Below the pieces are notes generated by a model. That model was not told the DNA's origin and did not search any database. It saw nothing but the letters and a program-made list of their open reading frames with translations. This document shows positions 45,730 to 54,680 of a stretch of 64,000 bases of DNA, in pieces. Source of the DNA: Novosphingobium sp. CF614 (lineage in GTDB: Bacteria; Pseudomonadota; Alphaproteobacteria; Sphingomonadales; Sphingomonadaceae); contig NZ_FOOR01000002.1 in the NCBI RefSeq assembly GCF_900113255.1, forward strand, positions 248,001 to 312,000. The letters are read 5' to 3'. The position numbers and the translations under genes are program-made. The number at the start of each line of letters is the position of its first letter. Position 1 is the stretch's first letter.

Positions 45730-47103
45730 TCAAGCGAGGCTCATCAGCCGTGCGAGCGAATGCGTGGCGGCGCGCACCACCATGTCGCGGCTCACCGTGA
45801 CGAGATCGCCGCCGCGAACCACGGCGCGGCCTTCCACGAAGAGGTCGCGCGCGCCGGAAGGCGGGCACAGCACCAGCGCCGCGACGGTATCCCAGGCCCC
45901 CGCCGAAGCGATATCCGCCATGTCCCAGACGGCGAGATCGGCGCGCTTGCCCGGCTCGAGCGAGCCGCAGTCCGCCCGGCCGAGCACTTGCGCCCCGCCG
46001 CGCGTCGCCAGCCACAGCGCCTCGCGCGGGTCGAAGGCGTCGGCGCCCAGCTTCAGGCGCTGCAGCAGCATGGCCTGCCGCGCCTCGTTCAGCAGGTGCC
46101 CGCCGTCGTTGGACGCCGATCCGTCCACCCCCAGCCCCACCGGCACCCCGGCATCGATCATCGCGCGCACCGGCGCGATTCCGGAGCCGAGCCGGCAGTT
46201 CGAACAAGGGCAATGGGCGGCGCCGGTGCCGGTCCGGGCGAACAGGCCGATCTCCTCCGCGTCGAGCTGCACGCAGTGGGCATGCCACACGTCCGGCCCG
46301 GTCCAGCCCAGGTCCTGCGCATACTGGCCGGGGCGGCAGCCGAACCGTTCGAGCGAGAAGGCCACGTCGTCCGCGTCCTCGGCAAGGTGGGTGTGCAGCA
46401 TCACCCGCTTGTCGCGCGCCAGCAGCGCGGCTTCGCGCATCAGATCGGTACTCACCGAAAAGGGCGAGCACGGCGCCACCGCGACGCGCAGCATGGCGCC
46501 TTCGGCAGGATCGTGGAACGCGTCGATCACGCGCACGGTATCGGCCAGGATCGCCGCTTCGTCCTCCACCACGCTGTCCGGCGGCAGGCCGCCCTTGCTT
46601 TCGCCCACGCTCATGCTGCCGCGCGCGGCGTGAAAACGCAGGCCCACCTCGCGCGCGGCATGGATCGAATCGTCCAGCCTCACGCCGTCGGGGAACAAGT
46701 AGTGATGATCCGATGTCATGGTGCAGCCCGACAGCGCCAGTTCGGCCAGGCCGAGCTGGGTCGCGGCGAAGACGTCCTCGGGCCGGTAGCATGCCCAGAT
46801 CGGATAGAGTCGCTTGAGCCAGCCGAACAGCGAGACGTTGATCGCGCCGGGCAGCGCGCGGGTCAGCGTCTGGAACAAGTGGTGGTGGGTGTTGACGAGG
46901 CCGGGCGTCACCACGCAGCCGCGCGCGTCGATCACTTCGTCCGCCTCCGCGGCCAGGGGCGCAAGCTCGGCGCTGGTCCCGACCGCGACGATCGCGCCGC
47001 TACGCCAGGCGACCGCGCCGTCCGCGATCTCGGCCCGGGCATCGTCCATGGTGACGAGAATGTCGGCATTGCGGACGAGCGTGAGCACCGTTCCGCTAGT
47101 CAT
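45730..47103 (-). CDS. 8-oxoguanine deaminase-like amidohydrolase
   Basis: This metal-dependent cytosolic amidohydrolase has 457 residues. It has the metal-binding GLVNTHHHLFQTLTR start and then TSDHHYLFPDG. HTHLAED, HAHCVQLDAEEIGLF and HCPCSNCRLGSGIAPVRAMIDAGVPVGLGVDG follow. The last motif is characteristic of the 8-oxoguanine deaminase/hydroxydechloroatrazine hydrolase branch. The reaction would convert 8-oxoguanine to urate. Neighbouring purine transporter, NUP and xanthine dehydrogenase genes fit this, but another aminopurine or triazine substrate cannot be excluded. Confidence 0.85.
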   Translation of the reverse strand: MTSGTVLTLVRNADILVTMDDARAEIADGAVAWRSGAIVAVGTSAELAPLAAEADEVIDARGCVVTPGLVNTHHHLFQTLTRALPGAINVSLFGWLKRLYPIWACYRPEDVFAATQLGLAELALSGCTMTSDHHYLFPDGVRLDDSIHAAREVGLRFHAARGSMSVGESKGGLPPDSVVEDEAAILADTVRVIDAFHDPAEGAMLRVAVAPCSPFSVSTDLMREAALLARDKRVMLHTHLAEDADDVAFSLERFGCRPGQYAQDLGWTGPDVWHAHCVQLDAEEIGLFARTGTGAAHCPCSNCRLGSGIAPVRAMIDAGVPVGLGVDGSASNDGGHLLNEARQAMLLQRLKLGADAFDPREALWLATRGGAQVLGRADCGSLEPGKRADLAVWDMADIASAGAWDTVAALVLCPPSGARDLFVEGRAVVRGGDLVTVSRDMVVRAATHSLARLMSLA

Positions 47104-47132
47104 CCGGCACCAGACTTCGCTTCATCCAGACT

Positions 47133-47270
47133 CGTCGCCCTGAACTTGTTTCAGGGCCCATCATACCTGCTGGCCTGGAGTAGCGAAGGGATCCGAACCC
47201 GGTGTCCGAGCCTCGTTCAAACGGCAGTGCCAGGTCTCGAAATGGATGCTGAAACAAGTTCAGCATGACG
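47133..47270. repeat. 138-bp intergenic element with 29-bp inverted ends
   Basis: The arms at 47133-47161 (CGTCGCCCTGAACTTGTTTC...) and 47242-47270 are inverted copies with few mismatches. Each arm also contains its own small palindrome (CCTGAACTTGTTTCAGG). It fills most of the gap between the deaminase start and the NUP stop. Confidence 0.8.
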
Positions 47271-47303
47271 ATTCATCGGAAAATTGAATTGTATTCGGCG
47301 ACA

Positions 47304-48416
47304 TCACGGCGTCCCGAACTCGTACTTGTCCCAGTGGCCGAGTAGCTCGTCGACCACTTTCGAGCCGACCGTATAGAGGTTCTCCACCGCCGCCTGCAGT
47401 CCGGCATAGCCCTCGTTCTCGCGCAGCAGATAGCTGGCCGCGTCCACGCCCGGCGGCGGCATCGTGTAATTGCTGCCCGCACGCAGCACCAGCACACGGT
47501 CGCGGTCGGCGCGGCCGATCTCGCTCAAGTAGGTCAGCGAGGTCATGACCCCGGTGTCCTCCATGGCCGAAGTGACGAACTCGCCCTTGCCGCTGGTCCA
47601 GTAGCGCACCCAGGAATTGGCCCAATCGGTCATCAGCTTGCCGTGCCAGAACGTCATCGCCGAAAGCTGATCGCCTTCCAGCACGAAGGGCGGTTCCTGC
47701 GCGTGGGGGTCGTCGGCGAAGCGCGCGCGCTCGGCGGCGATCGCCTCGCTATCGGGCAGTTCGATGTCTTTGGTGAGATTGTAGGCCCAGGTTTCCAGCG
47801 TGGGATTGATCCGGAACATCTCCCCGCCGGAAGGATCGGGCTTGCTGGAGGTATCGTTCGGTCCCTGGGTCTGGCGCGGGAAATAGCCGAACTTCCAGTC
47901 GGCCGGAATCTCGCGCGGATCGATCTCGTGCGCCAGGTCGCCATCGACGACATAGCGCGCCCAGGCGACCGAGCCGATCGAGGCATCCTCCGGATCGATC
48001 CCGGCGATGCCCGCCACCAGCCAGTAGGCCTTGCTCAGGTCGAAACGCGGATCGAGCCCGAGCGCCATGGTCGCGGCGGTGGAACGCGCGGTGCCGATGC
48101 CGGTGACCATGCCGAGCACCTGGGTTTCGGGGTTGTAGTAAAGATCATGGAACGATTGCGGGAAGGGAATGCGCATGGAAAGCGCGCGCCGTTCCTTCCA
48201 GAGCTGGAATTCGCCCGCCGTGTCGCCCTCGTCCTGGCCGATCTCGAACAGCGAGACGATCACGACCTTGACCGGCAGCGGCGTCTGGCAAGGCCCGCCC
48301 GGGTCGCAGGCGGAAATATCGGGAACCGGGGGCGCATCGGCGAATGCGGCCCCGTTCGACAGGCACAGGGCCAGGCAGGCACCCATGATCGTCGCGACGC
48401 GCACCAGGAACTGCAT
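47304..48416 (-). CDS. NUP-family (purine nucleoside permease) periplasmic protein
   Basis: This 370-residue protein has an N-terminal signal peptide (VATIMGACLALCLSNGAAFA) and then the NUP family sequence: VKVVIVSLFEIGQDEGDTAGEFQLWKERRAL, GIGTARSTAATMALGLDPRFDLSKAYWLVAGIAGIDPEDASIGSVAWARYVVDGDLAHEIDPREIP, and a late EDTGVMTSLTYL. No transmembrane helices follow the signal. It is therefore a soluble periplasmic protein, and 'permease' is doubtful. The family resembles nucleoside phosphorylases, so nucleoside binding or cleavage is more plausible. It lies between a TonB-dependent receptor and an aminopurine deaminase. Confidence 0.85.
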   Translation of the reverse strand: MQFLVRVATIMGACLALCLSNGAAFADAPPVPDISACDPGGPCQTPLPVKVVIVSLFEIGQDEGDTAGEFQLWKERRALSMRIPFPQSFHDLYYNPETQVLGMVTGIGTARSTAATMALGLDPRFDLSKAYWLVAGIAGIDPEDASIGSVAWARYVVDGDLAHEIDPREIPADWKFGYFPRQTQGPNDTSSKPDPSGGEMFRINPTLETWAYNLTKDIELPDSEAIAAERARFADDPHAQEPPFVLEGDQLSAMTFWHGKLMTDWANSWVRYWTSGKGEFVTSAMEDTGVMTSLTYLSEIGRADRDRVLVLRAGSNYTMPPPGVDAASYLLRENEGYAGLQAAVENLYTVGSKVVDELLGHWDKYEFGTP

Positions 48417-48519
48417 GCGAATACCTCTTTCAGGAACGAGGGGCGCCGGGATGAACCGGCGCCCCTCGCCGTTGGAAGCTGTCAGGCCGTGAATTCACCT
48501 CGCTTCACGAGACCCGATG

Positions 48520-48646
48520 ATACCCGATCTCAGTGATCGGAACTCGTGTTCCTCTCCCTTTCGTCATCGCCAGTCGCCGAAGGCGGTGCGGCGATCTCGC
48601 GGGCGACGAGAGGGGGAGATGAGTCTCATCCCAAGAGATCGGGTAT
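48520..48646. repeat. 127-bp MITE-like element with 12-bp terminal inverted repeats
   Basis: The perfect termini ATACCCGATCTC (48520-48531) and GAGATCGGGTAT (48635-48646) enclose a CATCGCCAGTCGCCGAAGGCGG-type palindromic core. It has no coding capacity. Related left ends occur at 8028 and, inverted, at 7751-7800. It sits between the receptor stop and the NUP start. Confidence 0.8.
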
Positions 48647-48659
48647 ACGTCATCCGGCC

Positions 48660-51125
48660 TCAGAACTTGTACGAAATCGTGCCCTGGAAGCTGCGCGGCA
48701 GTTCCGGGAGGACGATCGTCGAGCCGAACAGTTCGGTGAAGTTGGCGCGGAAGTACTTCTCGTCGGTCGCGTTCTTCACCACCATTCGGAACAGCCACGG
48801 CCCGGTCTCATAGGAAGCGCCCAGGTCGACCTTGGTATAGGCGGGAAGCTTCACCACCTTCGACTGGCCGGAATAGACCGAATCCACCGAGACCATGCTG
48901 GCCGACAAGGCAATGCCGTTGTCGAACTTGTAAGTGCCGGTCAGCGAAAAGAGGTTGGTCGGGATGCCGGCGCGGCGGGCGTCGCTCTTGCTGTTGATCG
49001 GCAGCAGGCCGATCGGCTGGCCACCAAGGTACAGCGTCGGGTCGGAAACGTTCGCCAGATCCTCGATGCCCCAGAAGCTGAACGTGCTGCCATTCTCGAT
49101 CGAGGTCAGGTTGTACACCTTGGTGCGGGTGTAACCACCGGTCAGCAGCAGGTGATCGTCGACGGCAAAGCGGAACTCGGCCTCCAGGCCCTTGGTCTCG
49201 ACCGCCTGGTTCACCGTGATCGACTGCGCGCTGTAGTCGGTGCGCTTCTGCTTGTACATCGAGACCGCCGCATAGAGGCGTTCGTCAAGCCACGTACCCT
49301 TCAGGCCGGCCTCGTAGAGCTTGGATGCCGAAATCCAGGTGCCGGCGGCAAGGTTTTCGGGATCGAGCTCGGCGCCCTGTCCCGCGATCACGACCGCCTG
49401 GCGCGCGGCGGTGACGTAAGGGATCAGGCCGAAGGGCAGCTTGTACGAAGCGCTGGCCGACCAGGACCAGTCGCCATCGGTATCCTTCGCGCCGGAGAAG
49501 CCGGGATCGGATTCCATCTTCGCGATGTTGTAGTTGGAGACGCCCTTGATCCGGTCGTAACGGGCGCCCAGCGTGACATCGAGCCCGAAGTTGAAATCGA
49601 GATCGACGAGGCCGGCGAAGGCAAGGTCGGTGTAGTGGCCGCTGACATAGCCGGTGTAGTCGCAGTCGCATTCGGTCGACAGCAGGCGGTCGCTGAGCGG
49701 CGTGTAGCCCACCGTCAGGTCCACGCGGTGGAAGTATTCGTAGTTGAAGTCGTCGCCGTGCTTGAAGTTCGTGTAGCGGATCGACGGGGAGAGCTGGAAC
49801 GAGAACTTGCCGGCGCTGCTCTCGAAGCTCTTCGAAACGACGATCTTGTCCTCTATCACGTAGGAATCGTGGAACTGCGAGAAGCCATAGGCATTCTCGT
49901 TCAGGTTCTCGTAGCTGTCGTAGAACAGCTGGTTCTTGATCTCCAGGTCGTCAGGCCCTTCCCAGATCAGGTCGGCATAGAACGTCGTGGCATCGTTGTT
50001 GAGCACGTCGTCCTTGCCGGTCAGCGTGTTCTTGCGGCTGAGCTTGGTGGTGCCGGTGTTGTTCAGCTGCAGCAGCGGATTGGTATAGCAGGCGTCGGTG
50101 GCCGAACCCGGGAAAACGCCGCCGCCGCAGGCAAAGGCGCCGAAGACCGAAAGGCCGGAGCCGTCATTCGCGGCCAGGATCTCCTGCTGCGAGATCTGGC
50201 CATCACCGTCCGTATCCGGAATCGCCGTAGCCGCGCCGGTGATGTAGGTGCCGTTGTCGACCAGGTCCTGCGTCAAGCGGTTCCAGCCGCCGTTCTGCTG
50301 GCCGCGATAGCGGTGATACATGCCGCCGAACTCGAGCCGCAGCGAGGGCGTAAGATCGGTGTCGAACGCGGCCTGCAGGATCGTCTGCTTGGTCGACATA
50401 TTGCGGTAATAGCTGCCGGAATCCTCGATTTCGGCATAGAGGCTGTAGCCGAATTCCTGGCTGCCGAGCTTACCAGGGCCCCGGATTTCGGCGGAGAGAT
50501 CGGCCTTGTTCCAGCTTCCGCCGGTAAAGCTGATCTTGCCTTCCGGGGTGGACATGAGCGAACCGCCCTTCACGCGCGCGGACTTGGGAACGAAGTTCAT
50601 GTAGCCGCCGGTCTTCGACGGGCCATAGATCGGCGAGGCCGGTCCGCGCACGATGTCGATGCGTTCGGACGCGCCGATCGGCGTGGGGTAGTTGCCGGGG
50701 TTGTCGAGGCGGCGAACCCCGCGGAAGTAGATTTCGCCGGGCGTGCCGCGAATGTCGAGCGCGCCGCCGACGCCGAAGAACGAGTTGGTGAAAGTGCCCG
50801 GCGCCTGCGCGACAAGGTCATAGATATCGGTGATGCCGAAGCGCTCCATCTGCTCCGAACTGATCGTCGAGGCCGAGCGCGGCGTTTCGACCAGCGTCTT
50901 GTCGAAGCCGAAGACGGTGCCGACATCGGCGATCGGCAGGGCTTCGAGCGAACCCTTGACGACGATCTCGTCGCTGGCGGGCTCCTCCTCATCCGCCGCC
51001 AGCGCGGGCGATGTCAGCGCGGTGCAGCAGAACAGGCTGGCGGCAAGCGCGAGAAGTGGTTTGCGCAGCGCACTATGCTGCGGTGCGATATCAAATGGTG
51101 CGTCAACGGACATATTCGTCGCCAT
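48660..51125 (-). CDS. TonB-dependent receptor with an EF-hand loop
   Basis: This outer-membrane ligand-gated transporter has 821 residues. A signal peptide ends near residue 43 (SPALA), a TonB-box-like DEIVVKG follows, and the plug domain has RSASTISSEQME, DLVAQAPG, LDIRGTPGEIYFRG and ERIDIVRGPASPIYG. A 22-strand-type barrel ends in SYKF. An extracellular-loop-like region contains a canonical EF-hand loop at residues 304-315 (DTDGDGQISQQE: D1, D3, D5, G6, I8, E12), suggesting calcium binding. Gene context (NUP, secreted adenosine deaminase, purine deaminases) suggests nucleoside or purine uptake. Confidence 0.92.
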   Translation of the reverse strand: MATNMSVDAPFDIAPQHSALRKPLLALAASLFCCTALTSPALAADEEEPASDEIVVKGSLEALPIADVGTVFGFDKTLVETPRSASTISSEQMERFGITDIYDLVAQAPGTFTNSFFGVGGALDIRGTPGEIYFRGVRRLDNPGNYPTPIGASERIDIVRGPASPIYGPSKTGGYMNFVPKSARVKGGSLMSTPEGKISFTGGSWNKADLSAEIRGPGKLGSQEFGYSLYAEIEDSGSYYRNMSTKQTILQAAFDTDLTPSLRLEFGGMYHRYRGQQNGGWNRLTQDLVDNGTYITGAATAIPDTDGDGQISQQEILAANDGSGLSVFGAFACGGGVFPGSATDACYTNPLLQLNNTGTTKLSRKNTLTGKDDVLNNDATTFYADLIWEGPDDLEIKNQLFYDSYENLNENAYGFSQFHDSYVIEDKIVVSKSFESSAGKFSFQLSPSIRYTNFKHGDDFNYEYFHRVDLTVGYTPLSDRLLSTECDCDYTGYVSGHYTDLAFAGLVDLDFNFGLDVTLGARYDRIKGVSNYNIAKMESDPGFSGAKDTDGDWSWSASASYKLPFGLIPYVTAARQAVVIAGQGAELDPENLAAGTWISASKLYEAGLKGTWLDERLYAAVSMYKQKRTDYSAQSITVNQAVETKGLEAEFRFAVDDHLLLTGGYTRTKVYNLTSIENGSTFSFWGIEDLANVSDPTLYLGGQPIGLLPINSKSDARRAGIPTNLFSLTGTYKFDNGIALSASMVSVDSVYSGQSKVVKLPAYTKVDLGASYETGPWLFRMVVKNATDEKYFRANFTELFGSTIVLPELPRSFQGTISYKF

Positions 51126-51271
51126 CGTGTCTTACCCCCTGAAGCTGGCGCGCAAGCCGTTCCTGGCTTCCCGCCGCGCTTTCGTGTTGTGACCCACCTC
51201 TCCCGTTCGAACGTTATGTTTGTTGCAGTGCATCATTACATGGATCGCCGCATTGGCGAAGACCTGTCCTC

Positions 51272-52846
51272 CTAGGAATCCTGTGGATGCTTGAAACGGC
51301 CGAGCCCGTGCTCGAACCGGTCGAAACGGCCTTCAAGATCGGCCTGAAGGCGGGCTTTCTCGCTCGATGCGAGGAACGTCTTGCAGCGATCGTCCGCCAG
51401 CGAGGCCGAACAGGCCTCCACCGCGGTTCCAAGCCTGCCCTGGCGCCACAGGCTGGCGCCCGGCACGAAGGAATATTCCAGGCTCGCGCGCGCCGCCGCC
51501 TTGAGATCGGCATAACCCAGGCCCTGCTCGGTCGCGGCGCGGCGGTATTCGTTGGTCATGTCCGAGCGCAGCACGCCCTCGTCGTCGGTGGAAATCACCA
51601 CGGGAACGCCCATGCTGCGATAGAGCGCGATCGGATGCTCGCCGCCCCTCACTCCCAGGATCACCGCGTTGCTCGTCAGGTTGATCTCCACGGCAATGCC
51701 TTCGCGCGCCATGCGGGCCAGCGTTTCGGGCGCCGTATCCTCATAGGCGATGTCGGTGCCGTGGCCGATCCGCCGCGCGCCGGAAGCCACGGCCTGGGCG
51801 ATGTGGTCCCCCAGCTCGCGCGGACGCACCAGGCCCAGCGTCAGTTCGCCGGCATGCATCGATACCTTCACGCCGGGATACTTCGCTTCCAGGAAGCGGA
51901 ACATCGCCATGTGCAGGCCATAGTCGCGCAAGGCGACGGGATCGTCCTCCGGCATGACGATGTTCACCCCGACGAAGCGCGGATCGCGATGCGCCAGCGC
52001 GAAGCCGGAGATCAGCGAGCGGAAGGCGACGGCCGGCGCCATCCCGCGCCAGGCGAAAGTCAGGTAGTGGACCGCGACGCCGCAGGCGGGTTGCGCCGCC
52101 GGGGTGCCGCAAGCCATGATCCGGCGCGCGTCCGCCTCCTCGCGGTCGACTTCGGCCATGGCCTTGCCGAGCAGTGCCTCGACCGCGCCGGCCTCGCGCC
52201 TATACACCGCGCCGAGGCCGGCCTCGTCGAGCGGCTCGTCGCCGGCGGCCATCGCATATTCGGTGAGCACGCGCGGGTTGTGCATGAGCTCCAGGTAGCT
52301 CACCTGGTTGCGCGCGGCGCTGGCGCGGGTGACCGCCAGCCAGCGCCCGACATCGGCGACATAGGCCGGGCCGAACTTGTCGAAGCTGGAGAAGAACTGG
52401 GTGTGGCCGGAAACCTCGTCCGCCCCCACCCCTTGCTGCACGCCGCGCGTCGAGAGCGAATCGATCAGCCGGGCATAGGCGAAGGGCCGGCGCTCGCCCA
52501 TCGCCGCGATGGTGCGCTCGCTCGGGCACGGCGGCGGGACGATGCGCTGTTCCGCTTCATCGGCGCACATGCCCTTGCCGGCCGCCGTTTCGAGAAAATC
52601 CTCGGCATAGACGCTGCCGCCCAGGTGGTTGTGCAAGTCGCCGCCCTTGGGCATCGCCTGAAGAAACACGCGCAGGCGCGCGGCGTTGCCGGAAACCGCA
52701 TCGAACATCGCCGAGGCCGCCGCCTCGCCGGCCGGGTCGGCACGCGCCGCCCCCGGTGCGAGCAGCAGCGCCTGGCCCGCCATGCAGGCCAGCGCCAACG
52801 CGCGCAGGCGTGCCCCCGGGGGGCGCTCGTTTCGACTCGTCACCAT
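51272..52846 (-). CDS. Secreted adenosine deaminase (ADGF-like)
   Basis: This is predicted to convert adenosine to inosine outside the cytoplasm. The 524-residue protein has a signal peptide (LRALALACMAGQALLLAPGAARA). The amidohydrolase motifs are MPKGGDLHNHLGGSVY (zinc ligands), VKVSMHAGELT (third histidine plus catalytic glutamate), GARRIGHGTDI and VVISTDDEGV (final aspartates). It is longer than cytosolic Add proteins because of an N-terminal extension and an insertion with paired cysteines (CADEAEQR...PPPC, MACGTPAAQPACG), which fits an exported, possibly disulfide-bonded protein. It starts a minus-strand purine run and is divergent from a LysR gene. Confidence 0.9.
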   Translation of the reverse strand: MVTSRNERPPGARLRALALACMAGQALLLAPGAARADPAGEAAASAMFDAVSGNAARLRVFLQAMPKGGDLHNHLGGSVYAEDFLETAAGKGMCADEAEQRIVPPPCPSERTIAAMGERRPFAYARLIDSLSTRGVQQGVGADEVSGHTQFFSSFDKFGPAYVADVGRWLAVTRASAARNQVSYLELMHNPRVLTEYAMAAGDEPLDEAGLGAVYRREAGAVEALLGKAMAEVDREEADARRIMACGTPAAQPACGVAVHYLTFAWRGMAPAVAFRSLISGFALAHRDPRFVGVNIVMPEDDPVALRDYGLHMAMFRFLEAKYPGVKVSMHAGELTLGLVRPRELGDHIAQAVASGARRIGHGTDIAYEDTAPETLARMAREGIAVEINLTSNAVILGVRGGEHPIALYRSMGVPVVISTDDEGVLRSDMTNEYRRAATEQGLGYADLKAAARASLEYSFVPGASLWRQGRLGTAVEACSASLADDRCKTFLASSEKARLQADLEGRFDRFEHGLGRFKHPQDS

Positions 52847-53120
52847 TAACCAGACCCCGCGATCGGGAACGCGCGGCCAGCCATGCCTAACGGGCCGGAG
52901 TGGAGTTGCGCCCCCTTGCCGAAATCCGGCGCCGAACCTGCGGCGCCGAACATGCGGAAAACGGCCGGCATCCGCCCTCCGGGGAGGATCGGAAAACGAA
53001 TGCCGGGCCGGCCGCACCTTTCGGTGTTGTCCCGGTGGTAGGCACTTGACTGGATGCGATCAAACGCAATGAATCCTACACTCCGTTGCAAAAATTAGAG
53101 CAGGTGGGTAAAGCGGGCCC
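52847..53120. promoter_or_regulatory. Divergent promoter region, LysR gene / secreted adenosine deaminase
   Basis: This 274-base gap separates a LysR-family gene from the first gene of the minus-strand purine run, the usual place for LysR binding. An AT-rich patch with GTTGCAAAAATTAG lies at 53085-53098. A GTTGCA also occurs upstream of the receptor gene (near 51224). No clear dyad can be assigned. Confidence 0.45.
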
Positions 53121-54062
53121 ATGCCGGCGTTTTCGCGTTTTCTTCGCTACTTCATGGCGGTCGGCCGGCTCGGCTCGATCCGCAGGGCCGCCGACGAGCT
53201 CAACGTCTCGGCTTCGGCGATCGCCCGCCAGATCCTGAACGTCGAGGCGGAAATCGGCATGCCGCTGTTCGAGCGCCTGCCCAGCGGCCTGAGGCTTACC
53301 GCAGCCGGCGAAATCATGATGGGCGCGGGCAACCGCTGGCACAAGAACATGATCGACATCCGCGCGCAGATCGAGGATCTGCGCGGCCTGAAGCGCGGCC
53401 ATGTCGACATGGCGATCATCGATGCGCTGGCCAAGGGCCATATCCCCGCCGCGATCCGCGCCATCCAGAGCCGCTACCCCGGCATCACCGTGAGCGTGAA
53501 AGTTCTGGAGAACGACGCGGTACGCAAGGCGGTGGCGAGCGGAGAGGTGGACTTCGGGATCCTGTTCGAGCCGCAATCGTACCGCGACCTGACCGTGCGC
53601 GCCTTCGTGGAAGTGGTGCTGGGCTTCGTCACCCCGGCGGGCCATCCGCTGGGCGACCGGCGCGAGGCGCGGTTTTCGGCCTGCACCGGCTCCCCACTGA
53701 TCCTGCCCGCCGAACCGCTCGCGGTGTGCCAGCAGGTCGCGGTGCTGGAAGGCACGACCGGGATGGAACTGGACCGCAAGGTCAGCTCCGACAATATCCA
53801 GATGATTACCTCGCTGATCCTCGAAGGCGTGGGCATCGGCGTGCTCACCTCGCTCGATGTGATTACCGAGATTCGGGCGGGGCTGCTCTCGTTCACGCGC
53901 ATCTCCGATGCCCTGCTGCGGCCGATGACGCTGGCGCTATGCACGAATTCGGCGCGCACGCCTTCCTATGCCGCAAGCATCGTGCTGGGTGAGATCGAGA
54001 ACGGCTTCGCGCAGCTCAGCTACCCCGCCTCGATGCACCGGAACGCGGAAAACGGCGATTGA
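53121..54062 (+). CDS. LysR-family regulator of the purine locus (inferred)
   Basis: This 313-residue LysR-type regulator has a winged helix at the N-terminus (FLRYFMAVGRLGSIRRAADELNVSASAIARQILNVEAEIGMPLFER) and a periplasmic-binding-protein-like effector domain (RGHVDMAIIDALAKG, LENDAVRKAVASGEVDFGILFEPQ, SLILEGVGIGVLTSLDV). It is divergent from the secreted adenosine deaminase and followed in the same direction by a phosphoribosyltransferase gene. It probably controls one or both purine runs, with a purine or urate-type effector. This is inferred from position only. Confidence 0.85.
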   Translation: MPAFSRFLRYFMAVGRLGSIRRAADELNVSASAIARQILNVEAEIGMPLFERLPSGLRLTAAGEIMMGAGNRWHKNMIDIRAQIEDLRGLKRGHVDMAIIDALAKGHIPAAIRAIQSRYPGITVSVKVLENDAVRKAVASGEVDFGILFEPQSYRDLTVRAFVEVVLGFVTPAGHPLGDRREARFSACTGSPLILPAEPLAVCQQVAVLEGTTGMELDRKVSSDNIQMITSLILEGVGIGVLTSLDVITEIRAGLLSFTRISDALLRPMTLALCTNSARTPSYAASIVLGEIENGFAQLSYPASMHRNAENGD

Positions 54063-54146
54063 TGCGCGCGCCCGCGATTGCGCGCGCCATTCGAAAAATA
54101 TAATCGGAAGGTTCTCCCGACATCTTCCGGACAGGATTCGCGACCG

Positions 54147-54680
54147 ATGAGCCCGACTGCCGAGCCCGAACTGCACTATCTTGAATATTATGAGGACTTC
54201 CTGGCGAAAGTCCGCGTGCTGTCCCGCAAGGTACGCGAAAGCGGCTGGCTGCCCGAATTCGTGATCGGCGTCGGCCGGGGCGGCCTGGTGCCGGCGGTCT
54301 ACATCTCGCACCAGCTCGAACTGCCGATGCTTTCGATCGATCATTCCTCGAAAGTCCCGGGTTTCGCCGACGAACTGCTCGCCAAGGTCGCGGCCATGAC
54401 CACGCAGGGAACCCGCGTGCTCTTCGTTGACGACATCAACGACAGCGGCGGCACCATCGACTATATCCGGGGCCTGCTGGCGGGGAACGGCTACGCGGCG
54501 GAAAACCTGCGCTTCGCGGTGGTCATCAACAACCAGAGCTCCAAGGTCGAGGTCGACTTGTGGGCCGACATGATCGACCGTGCCGAGGACAAGCGCTGGT
54601 TCGTCTTTCCCTGGGAAGCGGTCGGCACCAGGGAAAGCATCGTCGACGAGGCGCTTTCCGTGCCCGAACGCCTGTCCTGA
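54147..54680 (+). CDS. Purine-type phosphoribosyltransferase
   Basis: This 177-residue type I phosphoribosyltransferase should join a base to PRPP, most likely hypoxanthine, guanine or xanthine given the context. The PRPP loop is VLFVDDINDSGGTI, and the early loop is FVIGVGRGGLVPAVYISHQLELPMLSI, as in COG2236/XGPRT-like enzymes. The ATG follows an ACAGGA site; the upstream open frame was rejected. Its stop codon starts a 14-bp tandem triplication. It is the first of four closely spaced plus-strand genes after the regulator. Confidence 0.87.
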   Translation: MSPTAEPELHYLEYYEDFLAKVRVLSRKVRESGWLPEFVIGVGRGGLVPAVYISHQLELPMLSIDHSSKVPGFADELLAKVAAMTTQGTRVLFVDDINDSGGTIDYIRGLLAGNGYAAENLRFAVVINNQSSKVEVDLWADMIDRAEDKRWFVFPWEAVGTRESIVDEALSVPERLS

